Shown piece by piece: positions 39,181 through 50,813 of a stretch of DNA of 64,000 nt. The position numbers were made by a program, and so were the translations under genes. Positions within the stretch are counted from its first letter, which is position 1; each line of letters begins with the position of its first letter. This DNA is from Sarcomyxa edulis (lineage: Eukaryota; Basidiomycota; Agaricomycetes; Agaricales; Mycenaceae): contig QUOL01000002.1 of assembly GCA_009761415.1 (NCBI GenBank), positions 2,108,001-2,172,000 of the forward strand, read 5' to 3'. The notes under the pieces are model-generated. The model had not been told where the DNA came from, searched no databases, and saw only the letters and a program-made list of their open reading frames with translations.

Positions 39181-40072
39181 CTACTCCTCCTGTTTCTCAC
39201 TTGCCTTTTCATTTTCCACTACCTCCACAACTTCTTCATCGTTCGAGCCAGACTCAAACTCAGGACGGACACCCAATATCCTGTCAGCCTCAGACGACCC
39301 TGCTGGAGGGACATCTTTGCGAAGAGAGACCGTCACGGGAGAGACACCTATGCACCTCGATTAGTCAGGCAGTACTTACGAAGCGATACGGATGATATAC
39401 TGACCCTCATTATAAGCTAGGGCAAAAACAACGTCCATGTCTGATCCATGTATCTGTGAGTTCGGTAAATACAGACAGAGAGCATAGCGCTTACCTTCGA
39501 GTGACCTCCCCGCCGTTTCTGGAAAGAATAAGTATACTATGGGGATGATAAATGCGTTCAAGGACGCAAATACTGTACGAGTTGTGGATTCGATCATCTT
39601 GCATACGACGAGGTTGGAGCTGAGAGAAGGCGTACCGATGTAAGTGCCCCACGAGATATTCTCAAATGAAGGACCGGTGACCATCACGACAACAGCGTTG
39701 AACGTCCAGTTACTCGCCGTACCTGATCCGTCACAGTTGGTAAAATTATCAAGGCAGAGCCTGGACTACTTACTCAAGGCATTAGCAGGAGCCCGTATTC
39801 GAAGACCAACAATTTCTGCAGGGCTAAGCGGAAAAATTGAGCTTAATCAGAACGCAAAAAAGAAACTTCACTTGTAGCCACCAAGAAGCTTACCCAAATA
39901 ATGTGAATCCTGTGCCAGCAACAAAAGCGATAGCAGCCGTTAACTTTCGACCGCGTAGAAAGGGCATGTGCGAAGCGACTTCTGACTCAAAGTTACTCTG
40001 AGTCTCGCCTGACGCGTGGACGATCCTTTCTCGTCGACTTTCATGGTGTGGTGCAGGAAGAACAGAGGCCAT
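39181..40072 (-). pseudogene. Sugar transporter gene with deleted core (TM2-TM10 missing)
   Basis: Exons 40072-39894, 39823-39774, 39722-39636, 39572-39495 and 39440-39380 keep one open frame. They encode only the two ends of an MFS sugar transporter. The first exon ends RGRKLTAAIAFVAGTGFTLF-G, which normally continues YDQG. The next exon begins PAEIVGLRIRAPANALS, which normally lies near TM11, then ASNWTFNAVVVM, NAFIIPIVYLFFPETAGRSL and DMDVVFA. About 350-380 residues are missing, and the break falls exactly at an intron, so a genomic deletion joined two introns. The acidic C-terminal tail (GSSEADRILGVRPEFES, ending EKQEE at 39181) lies in frame-compatible sequence but its junction is unresolved. 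Transport function is presumably lost. Confidence 0.75.
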
Positions 40073-41231
40073 GAGATATAGTGGTGCGAAATTGAGATCA
40101 TGACAGACGACTTATACTTATACGCAAGCTCCAAGACAAGATCACGAGAACGAAACGAGGTCCGAGAAGTGTTCCTTTTAGAATTCTTGGCCGGTCAAAG
40201 CCCATTGAGTACGCCTTCCGAGTCGATGAAAGGGAACAGGTGGCCTTCTGAGCGTGAAGCAGCTGCAGTGACGGGTATCCAGATGGTCAGCGTATGGACT
40301 TGAGTAATTTGAGACTCAATGCGCACGGGAATGTGTTGCTATATGTACAAGGGATGGTCAGGTGATGAGAATAATCATGGTATACATACCGGAAACTTCA
40401 AGATGTAGATGAGTCGCAGGACTGACAACATGCGTACCCGTGGAGATTTTTTGGTTTCATGTCTGATAGATTTAATTTAGCAGGACAGGTTAAGCTCGGG
40501 GACGATACAACAGGCTCAGTGAAAAAGACAAATCGATTTCGCAGTGATAGTCAGAGAGACGAAACATAGAGTCGGAGAGATTTGCTGCTAGACTTTGAGA
40601 AACGAGATAGAGAGGCTCGAACAACTGGTCCACAAGTCCCGAGGGCCCAGATATTAATCGTTGAGAGACGAGATAGAAAGAGACAACAAGAAAAGAAATC
40701 ACAAAGGCAAAACCATAGATCCACCTCTCGCCGGCCAGATGTCAAAGCACCTAGGCGTGCAATTTCAGGTTGTAGTTTTACAGAAGGAGTGGACGTACAT
40801 TCGCAACTTAATGCATTGCTACTGGATATGTGAGTCGTAGGCAGTCCTATGACTATAAACTATACAGGTATAGTCGTCCATCATGATTATGACTCGATGA
40901 TGGAAACTTTTTCGTCCAACTCGTTACTCGACCATTTTCCGGGCAAGGCGTTCGCGACACAACTTCGGCTCGAGATCATATGGTTCAAGGGGTCGAATCT
41001 TGTCCCTAGAGAGTATAAGGCCAGGGAAAGGCGCATTTGAAGTCACAGAGAAGTACAGTATGAGAGGAAACGCTACGGCCCCTCGGAGATCGGCCATGCA
41101 CGTGTCCCGGTTCCGACTAGTCAGAGGACGCGAACGCCGAAATTTCGCTCGTGTTCTGCTTTCTACCTAACCACTTTGATATCCTTTTTTCTTTGTTTCG
41201 CTTTTTCTCGTAGATATCGTTTGCTGGCAAC
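40073..41231. other. Purine-rich intergenic stretch, no gene
   Basis: About 1.16 kb without a credible gene. From about 40540 to 40740 the plus strand is rich in A and G. It holds an imperfect direct repeat (TGAGAAACGAGATAGAGA at 40596 and TGAGAGACGAGATAGAAA at 40662, 66 bp apart). The 3' part presumably carries the Slh1-like promoter. Confidence 0.35.
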
Positions 41232-44200
41232 ATGTCCGGATTCACCTCTCATCTAGAGTTTCTGGTAGGATCATCCCAGGACACTTCGAATGGCGATAGA
41301 CGCGCGCTGGACGAATGGGCCAGGTATGTGTGGGACCATCGGGCACATCACAATTCAATCTTTTGACCCACATATCGAAGGTTGAACGTCAAAGGTCCTT
41401 AATATATGCCTTTGATTCTCTCACGCGTACTCATGTATGTGCAGACGCTCAAAATCAAGACGTGTTGTCCGAAGATTCAGATGCCGAGGGGTCCGAGTCC
41501 TGGCGTTCAGTTCTTGACATCTATCGTGGTGGACACTCGAATTCAAGCTCACAAGAGCCAGGGGCTCCTGTTTTCCTTCCTAGACTTCTCTCGTGTGTGC
41601 ATTTAGATTATCGGATATAACCCATCCACGATTAATAAAATACTGTCCGTTGATTCAGAAAGCCAAATCTTGAACCATTGCTAGATTCATTGCGCTCCAC
41701 ATTAGAATCTACACGGCCTAATGATGACATCTCCGGCGAACTAGCAGAAATCATTGGTTTCGATGACATTGAATTAGTGATGGAAATATTGGACAATCGC
41801 GCAGCAGTTGTAGCAGAGGTAAGGACTGTGTACCTTTCACTACGAACGCAACTCATAGCACGTATATGTAGCTTCACAAGTTCTCTGATTCGGGACCTTT
41901 GACTGATAGTACGGCGTCTGTTCTACCAGAAATTGGACGAATACAACCAACAGAAGGTTCATGGGTTCCTCGCGATCGAGGCGATCACTCAGACATTGCT
42001 AGTCTTTCAACACAAGCTGCACGTAAACGAATGGAAAAACAGTTCCAGGAAAATGCAGCCAGACCACTATTCTCCGGCCCTGCAGTCAGTCTTGCTCATA
42101 TCCCTCATGTTCGTTATGTCTGATTTTATATATATAGGAAGCTGCCCCAGAAGTCCTTCCTCATGTGTACACCTCAACACCTATGGTTCAAGGCAACATA
42201 TTATCTCAATTCGGGAGCAAATACATGCTGCCTTTGGGAACTGTCCGAACGCAGGCCGAAGTACGTCAGTCGCAATACTACCCTGTAATTGACTCTGAAC
42301 TCTGCTCCACAAGAACTATGAAGAAGTAGTCTTACCGCCTGCAAATCCCGTACCTCCACGTATCTCAGAGCGTCTAATATCTGTGTCCGAATTGGATCCG
42401 TTGGCGCGAGGCTCGTTCCCGGTGAGCAAGAACCTAGGACTCAATGCATCTCGATCATACTCAACCTAATTTCAGGGCTACACATCTTTGAATCGGATAC
42501 AATCGATTGTATACCCTACAGCGTACGGCTCCAACGAGAACATGCTGATCTGTGGTACGTTCTATCCGTACTACTCCTTTACCCATATTGAACACCCCTT
42601 CATTTGTTATGTAGCCCCTACTGGCGCTGTTGGTCTTGTTGTTTCTCCATGCCATGATCTCGATACTAACGACTTGCATAACAGGGTAAAACAGACGTAG
42701 CTATGCTGTCTATTCTGCGTGTCATCGATCAACATCGTTCGCCCTCGTCAGGTAACGTTCCATTAAGCTCGACAATCAACCGAAATTCGTTCAAGGTCAT
42801 ATATGTGTCAGTACATCTTGACATTCGAATTTTTGAGACCCACTTTGACAGAGTTGAGGTTGTCTACAGCGCTCCAATGAAGGCATTAGCCTCGGAGATT
42901 GTACGAAAATTAGGGAAAAGGTTGCAATGGCTTTCCATCCAAGTACGGGAGTTGACTGGTACGCGTTACAGTCTCTCAAAGCATTAGAATACCGCACTCA
43001 TGACCAATTCACAAGGGGATATGCAGCTGACCAAAACTGAGATAGCACAAACTCAGATCATCGTTACAACTCCCGAGAAATGGGATGTAGTGACAAGGAA
43101 ACCAACGGGCGAAGGCGAACTCGCTTCTGTTTGTCATCCGTCGATGTAATGCTCATCGACAAAACACTGATTTACAGAGCAATATAGAGCTTGAAACTAC
43201 TCATCATCGATGAAGTTCATCTTCTGAATGAAGAGCGTGGCGCGGTCATTGAAACTATCGTTGCGCGTACTCTGAGACAAGTGGGTCATCTAGGTCGTTT
43301 GGTTTAGTTTACTCATCGATTCACATATGTACAGGTCGAATCAAGTCAATCTATAATCAGAATAGTCGGTCTCAGCGCCACACTGCCTAACTATATGGAC
43401 GTAGCAGAGTTTCTGAGGTCTGAATCTCGTTATCTTTCCACCGTCAGAATCCTGGTTGATAGGCTATGATACAGCGTGTCGCGATACAAGGGTCTGTTCT
43501 ATTTCGACTCATCCTTCCGTCCCATTCCTCTCGAACAGCATTTTATCGGAGTGAAGGGAAAACCCAATAGCACACAATCACGGAAGAACCTTGACTCTGT
43601 TGCATACGAGAAGGTATCGCAATTGGTGGCACTGGGCCATCAAGTGATGGTATTCGTACATGCCCGCAAAGAGACGGTCAAGACTGCGTTGGCACTCAAG
43701 GAAGCGTCGTTGGCGGATGGATCTTCAGGGGAGTATAGCTGTGAAGAACACCCGCAATGGTCATTTTTCCGCAGGAGTATAAGCGAGTCTAGAAATAAAG
43801 AGATGAAGCAGTTGTTCGATAATGGTTTTGGAATCCATCATGCTGGGATGTTACGCTCTGATAGGAACATGATGGAGCGGATGTTCGAGGCAAGAGCGAT
43901 CAAGGTGAGTATCTATGGAGTGTGTAGGTTGTCCTTTTAAGCATGTTGTATCTAGGTGTTGTGTTGTACTGCGACACTGGCTTGGGGTGTCAATTTGCCT
44001 GCTCATGCGGGTGAGTGTATAATTATATCTCGACGTTCAATAGCTGATCGTGAAAACTACTTTTTTCAGTGGTAATCAAAGGCACACAAGTATACGATAG
44101 CTCTAAGGGATCCTTCGTTGACCTCTCTGTACTCGATGTACTGCAAGTATTTGGACGAGCCGGTCGGCCAGGACTGGAGACGAGTGGCGAGGGTTACATT

Positions 44201-47200
44201 CTAACTACGGAGGACAAGCTCACACACTATCTTGACGCAGTAACATCTCAAGTACGTTATGATCACGGTCTTTCACGTGATATCTTTGCTTACTGACGAT
44301 CCTCCGTCTGCAGAATCCCATTGAATCCCAGTACGTGAATTGTGCACTAATATTTGAATCAAAAACTAACCTCCGTTATAGATTCAGAGGAGGTATGATC
44401 GACTCTCTGAACGCGGAAATATCGCTGGGAACGGTCGCCAACACCCATGATGCTGTCCAGTGGCTAGGGTATACCTACCTATTTGTACGGATGCGTAAAA
44501 ATCCGTTTGTCTATGGTACTCTATTTCTCTTTGCAAGCTAAATTAGGACACTGAATTATCTTCGGTAGGCATCTCGCGAGAGGCAACGGGCGACGATCCA
44601 CAGTTGGGCAATAAGCGAAACGAGCTAGTCACAATCGCCGCTCAAAAGCTTGCAGACACGCGAATGATTATCTTCGATCGCCAGAGCGGAGCCTTCACGA
44701 TTACAGACTTGGGCAGAATTGCAGCGAAATATTATATCCGGTATACTTCGATTGAGATATTCAACAAAGAGTTCAGACCCAAAATGACGGAGGCAGATGT
44801 CTTAGCCATGCTGAGTATGAGCACTGAAGTGAGTTGATTTCGACTAAAGTTCAGCAACGAGATAACTGATGGCAAACAAGTTTGACCAAATTCAAGTCCG
44901 GGAAACGGAAGTCAAGGAGTTGGAGTTGATGATGTCGATCATTCCATGTGCTGTCAAGGTAAGTCGTCTGCCTTGTAGTGACTGCAGGTCCTGAACATCA
45001 TCTTCTCAGGGTGGCACAGATACCAGTCAAGGCAAGGTAAACATTCTTCTGCAGGGTTATATCTCCCGGTTACCCGTGGAAGACTTTGCCCTGGTATCGG
45101 ATACCGCATATGCGGCTCAGAATGGTGGTCGTATTGTCCGAGCACTCCTCGAGATAGCGATCAGTCGTAAATGGGCTAATGTCACGGCAGTCCTTATGGG
45201 TATGAGCAAGGCCATCGAGAAACGCCTGTGGCCATTCGACCAACCGCTGAAGCAGTTCAAACTGAAAGCCGACATCTTCTATGGGCTAGAAAACTGGGCA
45301 GATGATTGGACTGTAGCCGAGCTAGCTGCCAGCACCGCTGCAGAGCTAGGACAAATGGTACATCTGAACGAGCGACATGGCGAGGCTATCCTTGATTCAG
45401 CGAAACAATTCCCAACCGCCCAAATAAGCTACGACCTTCGTCCCCTTGGATCCGATGTTCTCAAGATTGTCGTCCGCGTCACTCGTGCCTTCACGTGGAG
45501 TACCAAGGTGCACGGCACTGCCGAGCCATTCTGGCTATGGGTGGAAGATCACGAAGGGTTGAACATCTTGCAATTGTCGCATCTCGTCTTTCGCCAAACT
45601 ACCGACGTGATCAACGTGGACTTCGTAATCTCAGTACCAGATGGTCGTCCACCTCCTTCAGTGACTATTCGTTTTGTATCAGATAGATGGATGGGCGCGG
45701 AAGATGAAGTTTCGATACCTCTAGACTCTCTGGTCATGCCCGCACCGCCTACCTGTCATACCCCTACTCTAGACCTTCCATTCCTCTCCCTGTCTGTGAT
45801 ACGCGATCCCACCGTGGAAGCGCTTTTCGCCACTCGTTTCAATACTTTCAATGCCATCCAAACACAGACATTCTGGAGTCTAATCAATACACACCTACAC
45901 GCCCTACTTTGTGCTCCTGTTGGCTGCGGGAAATCACTGATTGCGCAACTTCTGATTTGGTACGATTATCTCTTCCGTCACCAGTGCCTCTGCTTAATAT
46001 CAATCCAGGATGACGGTTCTGAAATCCCCTGACTCGTGGATACTGGTTGTAGCGCCTAGAAGAAGCATAGCGGTTGAAACAGTGTCCGATTTGCGCCTCA
46101 CAGCTCAAGCTATGGGAGTGTCTGTGGAGCTCGCAACGGGTTCAAACACATTGATCAAGCCGAAAGGCAGGACAATTCGCGTTCTCACAGGTGCACAACT
46201 TCTTCTGGCTATCTCACAACGAAGTCCCAAAACGCCTTTGACGGGCATTCGTCTGGTGATATGCGAAAACCTCGAACAACTGGATGGCCCGTATGAACTT
46301 GGTTTATCCCTACTACGACACGCCACACAATCTTATCCTACGCGATACGTTGGGTTTTCCAGTTCGCTCAATGACCCAGCAGACCTTGCTTCATGGCTTG
46401 ATGTCGACCCATCCGCATTACACAGTTTCCGGCCAAGCGACCGTGATCAGTCTTTGACTGTCTCCACACAAACCTTCACAATACCACAATCTGCCTCGTT
46501 ATTCAAGGCTATGGCTAAACCAGCTCACGCAGCTATTCAAAGTGTTTCTGCTGGGGAATCAGCTGTAGTCTTCGTTCCTTCCAGAGGCCAATGCCGACCC
46601 GTCGGTCTGGACATCCTCACACAATGTGCGCTCCAAGCAGAAACGGAGCGTGGTTACCTCCCACCTGGTATATCCGAGGATCGCCTGGAATATTACATGG
46701 TCAGGCTTCAAGACAAAACTCTCGTCGATTTCGTCTCTCGGGGAGTCGGCTTCTTCCATGAAGGCATCCAAAAACCCGACAGAAATATCATGCTAGAATT
46801 ATATGCCGAAGGTATTATCCGCGTCCTGGTCGTGCCTCGAGATTCATGCTGGACATTACCGGTACGAGCTGCCGTGGTCGTGGTTATGGGCACTCAATAT
46901 GTTCAGGTGGAGGTCGAGGGCTCGGAACGTCAATTGCGAGACTACGATTTGACGGAACTCGTGCGGATGCAAAGTCGAGCGGTACGGCATTCCGGGTCTG
47001 GTCATTTTTACTTGTTTTGCCAAGCAGAGGCCAAGGACACGTTCACGCGGTTCTTGAACGAAGGTCTTCCTCTGGAGTCCCATCTACTAGAATCCCGAGT
47101 GCTAGAGAATTGGTACAAGGAACGGAGAAAAAGCGAAGGGATTTCGGACAAGCAGCAGGGTGTGGAAGCACTATCGTTCACCTTCTTGGCACGCCGGATC

Positions 47201-47320
47201 GTCAGCAATCCAATATACTACGACTGTCCATCCAGTTCACGCGATGAGAGCCTTTCTCGGATAGTGGACAAGCTTGAAGATTCGATGTATATTAAAGCAC
47301 CACAAACCGTAGACGTCTAG
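41232..47320 (+). CDS. Slh1/ASCC3-type Ski2-like helicase, C-terminal cassette degenerate
   Basis: 23 exons, 41232-47320, 1,622 residues. Starts: 41232, 41381, 41445, 41659, 41872, 42138, 42314, 42476, 42615, 42685, 42870, 43016, 43188, 43335, 43475, 43956, 44070, 44314, 44382, 44569, 44881, 45010, 46009. Slh1 (Rqt2/ASCC3) clears collided ribosomes. Cassette 1 is complete: APTGAGKT split by a 14-nt exon, [32 protein letters not shown] winged helix and one Sec63 domain follow ([20 protein letters not shown]). Cassette 2 keeps APVGCGKS. It has CENL for the DExH box, SSS for SAT and [11 protein letters not shown] for the arginine-finger motif. The protein stops in the second winged helix with no second Sec63 domain; yeast Slh1 is about 1,970 residues. 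Confidence 0.9.
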
Positions 47321-47381
47321 CAGGATATGTACTCATATAGAAGTACATTCTGTTCTACAATGTTACGAGGGATACACTGTA

Positions 47382-49284
47382 TTATTTCAGATATTTCTTG
47401 AGGCCCTGGAGACGTTCTCCCGCCTTTCTCAAGGTCTCTACGTCCTTGCAGAATGCAAATCGGGCGTAGTTTTCCCCGATATTGGCATGTTCCTCGCAGT
47501 AGAACTAGCATGCCATTGTTAGATGAGGCCGGAATACGAGGAGGAGGATGAATATTATACCTCACTGACGGGGATGGACGATACCCCAACTTCCAATGCG
47601 ATAAACCAGCATGCACTAGACAGCAACTGCAATTAAGAACCATGGCGCAGAAAGAGGGGTTATCCACATACCGGAAATCGCGTCCTCTACCCAAGACGCT
47701 AGCAGGGAAAGGGTAATCATCCGGGAAATGAACTTGAGATATATCCTGTGGAACATAAAGATTCAGCATGAGCGACAAAGTGATGGACGGCAAAGATTCG
47801 CTGACTAGTAGAGTAAAGTAAGACCCTTCGGGGAAGGTATACGGGAGACCCAGTTTATCGAAAGCAGCTGTCAAAACTGCACGTCGTTCGTCGTACTCAG
47901 CGAGCTGTGTTGCGAAAAAGTTTCGCTCAGCAGCTTGCTCGAGACCAGAAGCTGCTGCTTCTTGTAACGGGGAGTTGGTGCAGAATACGATACGAGTACT
48001 TGCAGCCAAGGTGGGCTGAATGATGGAGGGAGGACCGATAAGCCAACCTACACGCCACCCGGTTGCTGCGAAGGCCTCTGTTTGGGATAAGGCGTTAGGT
48101 CATGGGTGCAGTGGAGAAGGAGGTGAGACTTACTGCCTGCCGAGCCTACGGTCACTGTGCGGTCCCACATGCCAGGAAGAGTGGCGATGCGAACGTGGTC
48201 TTTACCTTTGAAGACCAAGCCGTCGTACTAAAACCGATAGTCTGTTAGATAGGGTTTAGTACGTTCGCTTGAGCTTAAACGTACTACTTCGTCAGACATC
48301 ACGAGCAGATTGAATTCTTCAGCGATAGCAGCGATCTTTTCTAGTTCGTCTCTTGTGAAAACTTTGCCGACGGGGTTGTGCGGCGTGTTGACGATGATCA
48401 TTTTCGTGCGGGGAGTGACTGCACGGCTGTTATTCTGCTCAGTGAAATGTGAGCAAAGAAGAACGGGAGAAGACCTACCGTAATTCCTCAAAGTCAATCT
48501 TCCACTCATCGCTCGTGAACTTTCCATGGGCACCGACTGGAGGGTGCAGTGGGACATAGACTGGTTTGCCGCCATTGAAGGTCACGGAGGGGAGGTACTG
48601 GTCAAAGAAAGGTTCAAACATGATAACTTCATCGCCATGCTCTAAAAACGCAGTGAAGACAGAGTATTGTCCTGGAATGGCTTGTATAAACAATTGAGCC
48701 CCTCAAGACATGATTGGAGGCGACTTGCCTTCATTTGCACCACTAGTGACCAGTATGTCTGATTCGACATTGAGGTCTCTCTGGAATTGAGGGCCGTAGA
48801 ACTTCTTGATGGCTTCCCGCAACCGTATGCGACCTCTAGGGTGCGAGTAGTGGTTTGAAGCAACATTCCTCAGAGCCTCTTCGGCAGAGTCTCTGACCCA
48901 TTGTGGAGGGCCAAAGTTCATGTACCCTTGACCCAAATTGATGCAATCCTCTGGCAAGTTGGCCACGCTATATCGCGGAGTCAGCCTTCAGAGACTTGAA
49001 CCGCGATGAGAAGTCATCGTACTTGAATATAGACCAGACATCCTGAGCCAACGCTCTTCCTTCCTTCAATCTAGATGAGAAGCTTTGATGTGGGAGTCAT
49101 TATATGCGCATAAAACAAAGCATATAGGTACATACGGAATAAGCGTTGAACGGTCTTGGGTTTTGGCAGTCTGTCCGTTTTGCTGAGCAGCCATCTTTGC
49201 GAAAAGACGATTCTGAAGGGGTCTAAGGAGGGTAAGACTGGAATAAGAATGGATGTTGCGGATGATTGCAACTCTCGTCAGCAT
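47382..49284 (-). CDS. Kynurenine aminotransferase / glutamine transaminase K type
   Basis: Ten exons: 49284-49136, 49070-49023, 48967-48729, 48671-48479, 48426-48285, 48227-48134, 48077-47806, 47745-47672, 47615-47561 and 47504-47382. They give 462 residues. A class I PLP aminotransferase of the Bna3/KAT group, converting kynurenine to kynurenic acid or acting on glutamine. Motifs: INLGQGYMNFGPPQWV, HYSHPRGRIRLREAI, SGANEGQYSVFTAFLEHGDE, NTPHNPVGKVFTRDEL, MSDEVYDGLVF and the PLP lysine in VTVGSAGKAFAATGWRVGW, where the Lys codon spans an intron. Intron 48728-48672 is GC-AG (GAAG|GCAAGT). The first 30 residues (MLTRVAIIRNIHSYSSLTLL) look like a mitochondrial presequence; an internal Met at codon 31 could start a cytosolic form. 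Confidence 0.9.
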
Positions 49285-50813
49285 ACGGCAACAAACTTCT
49301 TAGAAAGTTCCACGCGAAATGATGTGGGAGTCGAAAAAGATTTGAGTGTTCGGATTATTCGTAGATCAATCTGATGTATGCGATGTATGCGCTGTTTGAA
49401 GCTCGAGGTCGCGAGACTGCGTAGATGATGGTAAGAGACAAGCACGGATTGGCCGAGTGAACAACAGCTGGGAGAGATATTTCGCCATCGATGAAATCTT
49501 TCGCGTTTGTATCCTGAGTCACCGACGCTTGACCGAAGCGCTCGGCGATAATTGCCACGTGCTAATCTCATCTCGACCATCGTCATCATCGTCGCTCGAC
49601 TCCCATCACTGTCTTGTCGCTGTCGTCGACGACGCCGCCGCCATATACGCCGCTATATCCTTATCGATTGACTTTGACCGCTCATTCAACCACCCATCTG
49701 ACTGGGAGACTTGGCTTCTTCTACGTCGCGAGACCCTGGCGAAACCCTCCTGGCGATATACATTCTTGTCTCAGGGTGTAGAATTACTTCTTTCGTTCCG
49801 CTCAGGATGGATTGCGCAGCCTAATCAGAACCCTTTCATCCCCTGTCAGACAGCATCCGATCTCGTAGGAATGTTGCATCACATTCAGATTCACACCACG
49901 TCAAGGGCTGGACATCTTATCTTCTAGGCATATCGTCTGTGGCACTCCTTATCATTGCCATCAGGCCGTCTGTCCATTCCGGTATACTGCCCGACGATGA
50001 AGCTGCTTGAAGCATAGACGACGCTTGTTCTGTGCTACAAAGGTCACGTGAGCACCCAAAATGTGAAAAGAACATATAGATACTCGGGAGCCAGCGTGCT
50101 CTGAGTGGTCAGTATAGATACAACTGACATTTCAGGGTGTCTGTTACTAAACCCGTCTTTAGAGACCCATGTGTTACCTGGATCTGCATTGTATATCCGT
50201 GCGTTTTGCATTCGTCGCTCGCCATTCTTTTCATCTATAGTCCGCTTGCAGGCTAAATAGATCCTTATTCATGTTCAATAGCCTTGTTATTCTCGACTGC
50301 ATGTTTCAGTATTGATTGAGGTGGTATCTTATCCGTGTTCTTTCATTCAGTCCGAATCTCATCCGTACCGAGCCGAATCTTCTCCGTCGGCGACGAGCCT
50401 CATACTCGTTATCTGGACTTTCAAGGGCTTCCTTCATACGGCTTAGCGTCATCGCATCCAAAAGTTTAACCCTCTCTCGGTCCTAGATCCAATCATCCTG
50501 ACCTTGTTTCTACTGTATTGCGCCGAACATTTGGACGCCAATTCACCGCAATTGACCTCATGGTGCGCCCCGCTACCCCACAAGACGGTGGCACGACACA
50601 TTTCTTCGTGCTTTTGGAAATGCAAACATGCATGCGAGTAGGTCAAAGCTCCGAGGGCCATATACGATCCCGACCAAAAATACACTACTTCCGCTACGGT
50701 TGGTCGAAAATGGTGCATGCGTACCCATCTGCATAGGTAGCAAGGATATAAGGGCTTTTACGACCATCGATGGACATTGTCCTACGACCTCGATAGCGAT
50801 GTTCGATTCAGTC
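49285..50813. other. Intergenic region with one doubtful 156-codon frame
   Basis: 1.5 kb between the aminotransferase and ferric reductase starts. The plus frame 49457-49927 reads 156 codons (FAIDEIFRVCILSHRRL, LVAVVDDAAAIYAAISLSID, WETWLLLRRETLAKPSWRYT). It could be a small gene diverging from the aminotransferase, but no family or intron support is seen. The remainder, to about 50800, presumably holds the ferric reductase promoter. I see no RNA gene. Confidence 0.25.

Noticed and set aside
41232..47320. Treating the second helicase cassette as a separate gene starting at 46010
   Set aside because: The exon 45010-45959 joins to 46009 in frame through a normal intron and the Walker A-like motif sits in the upstream exon.
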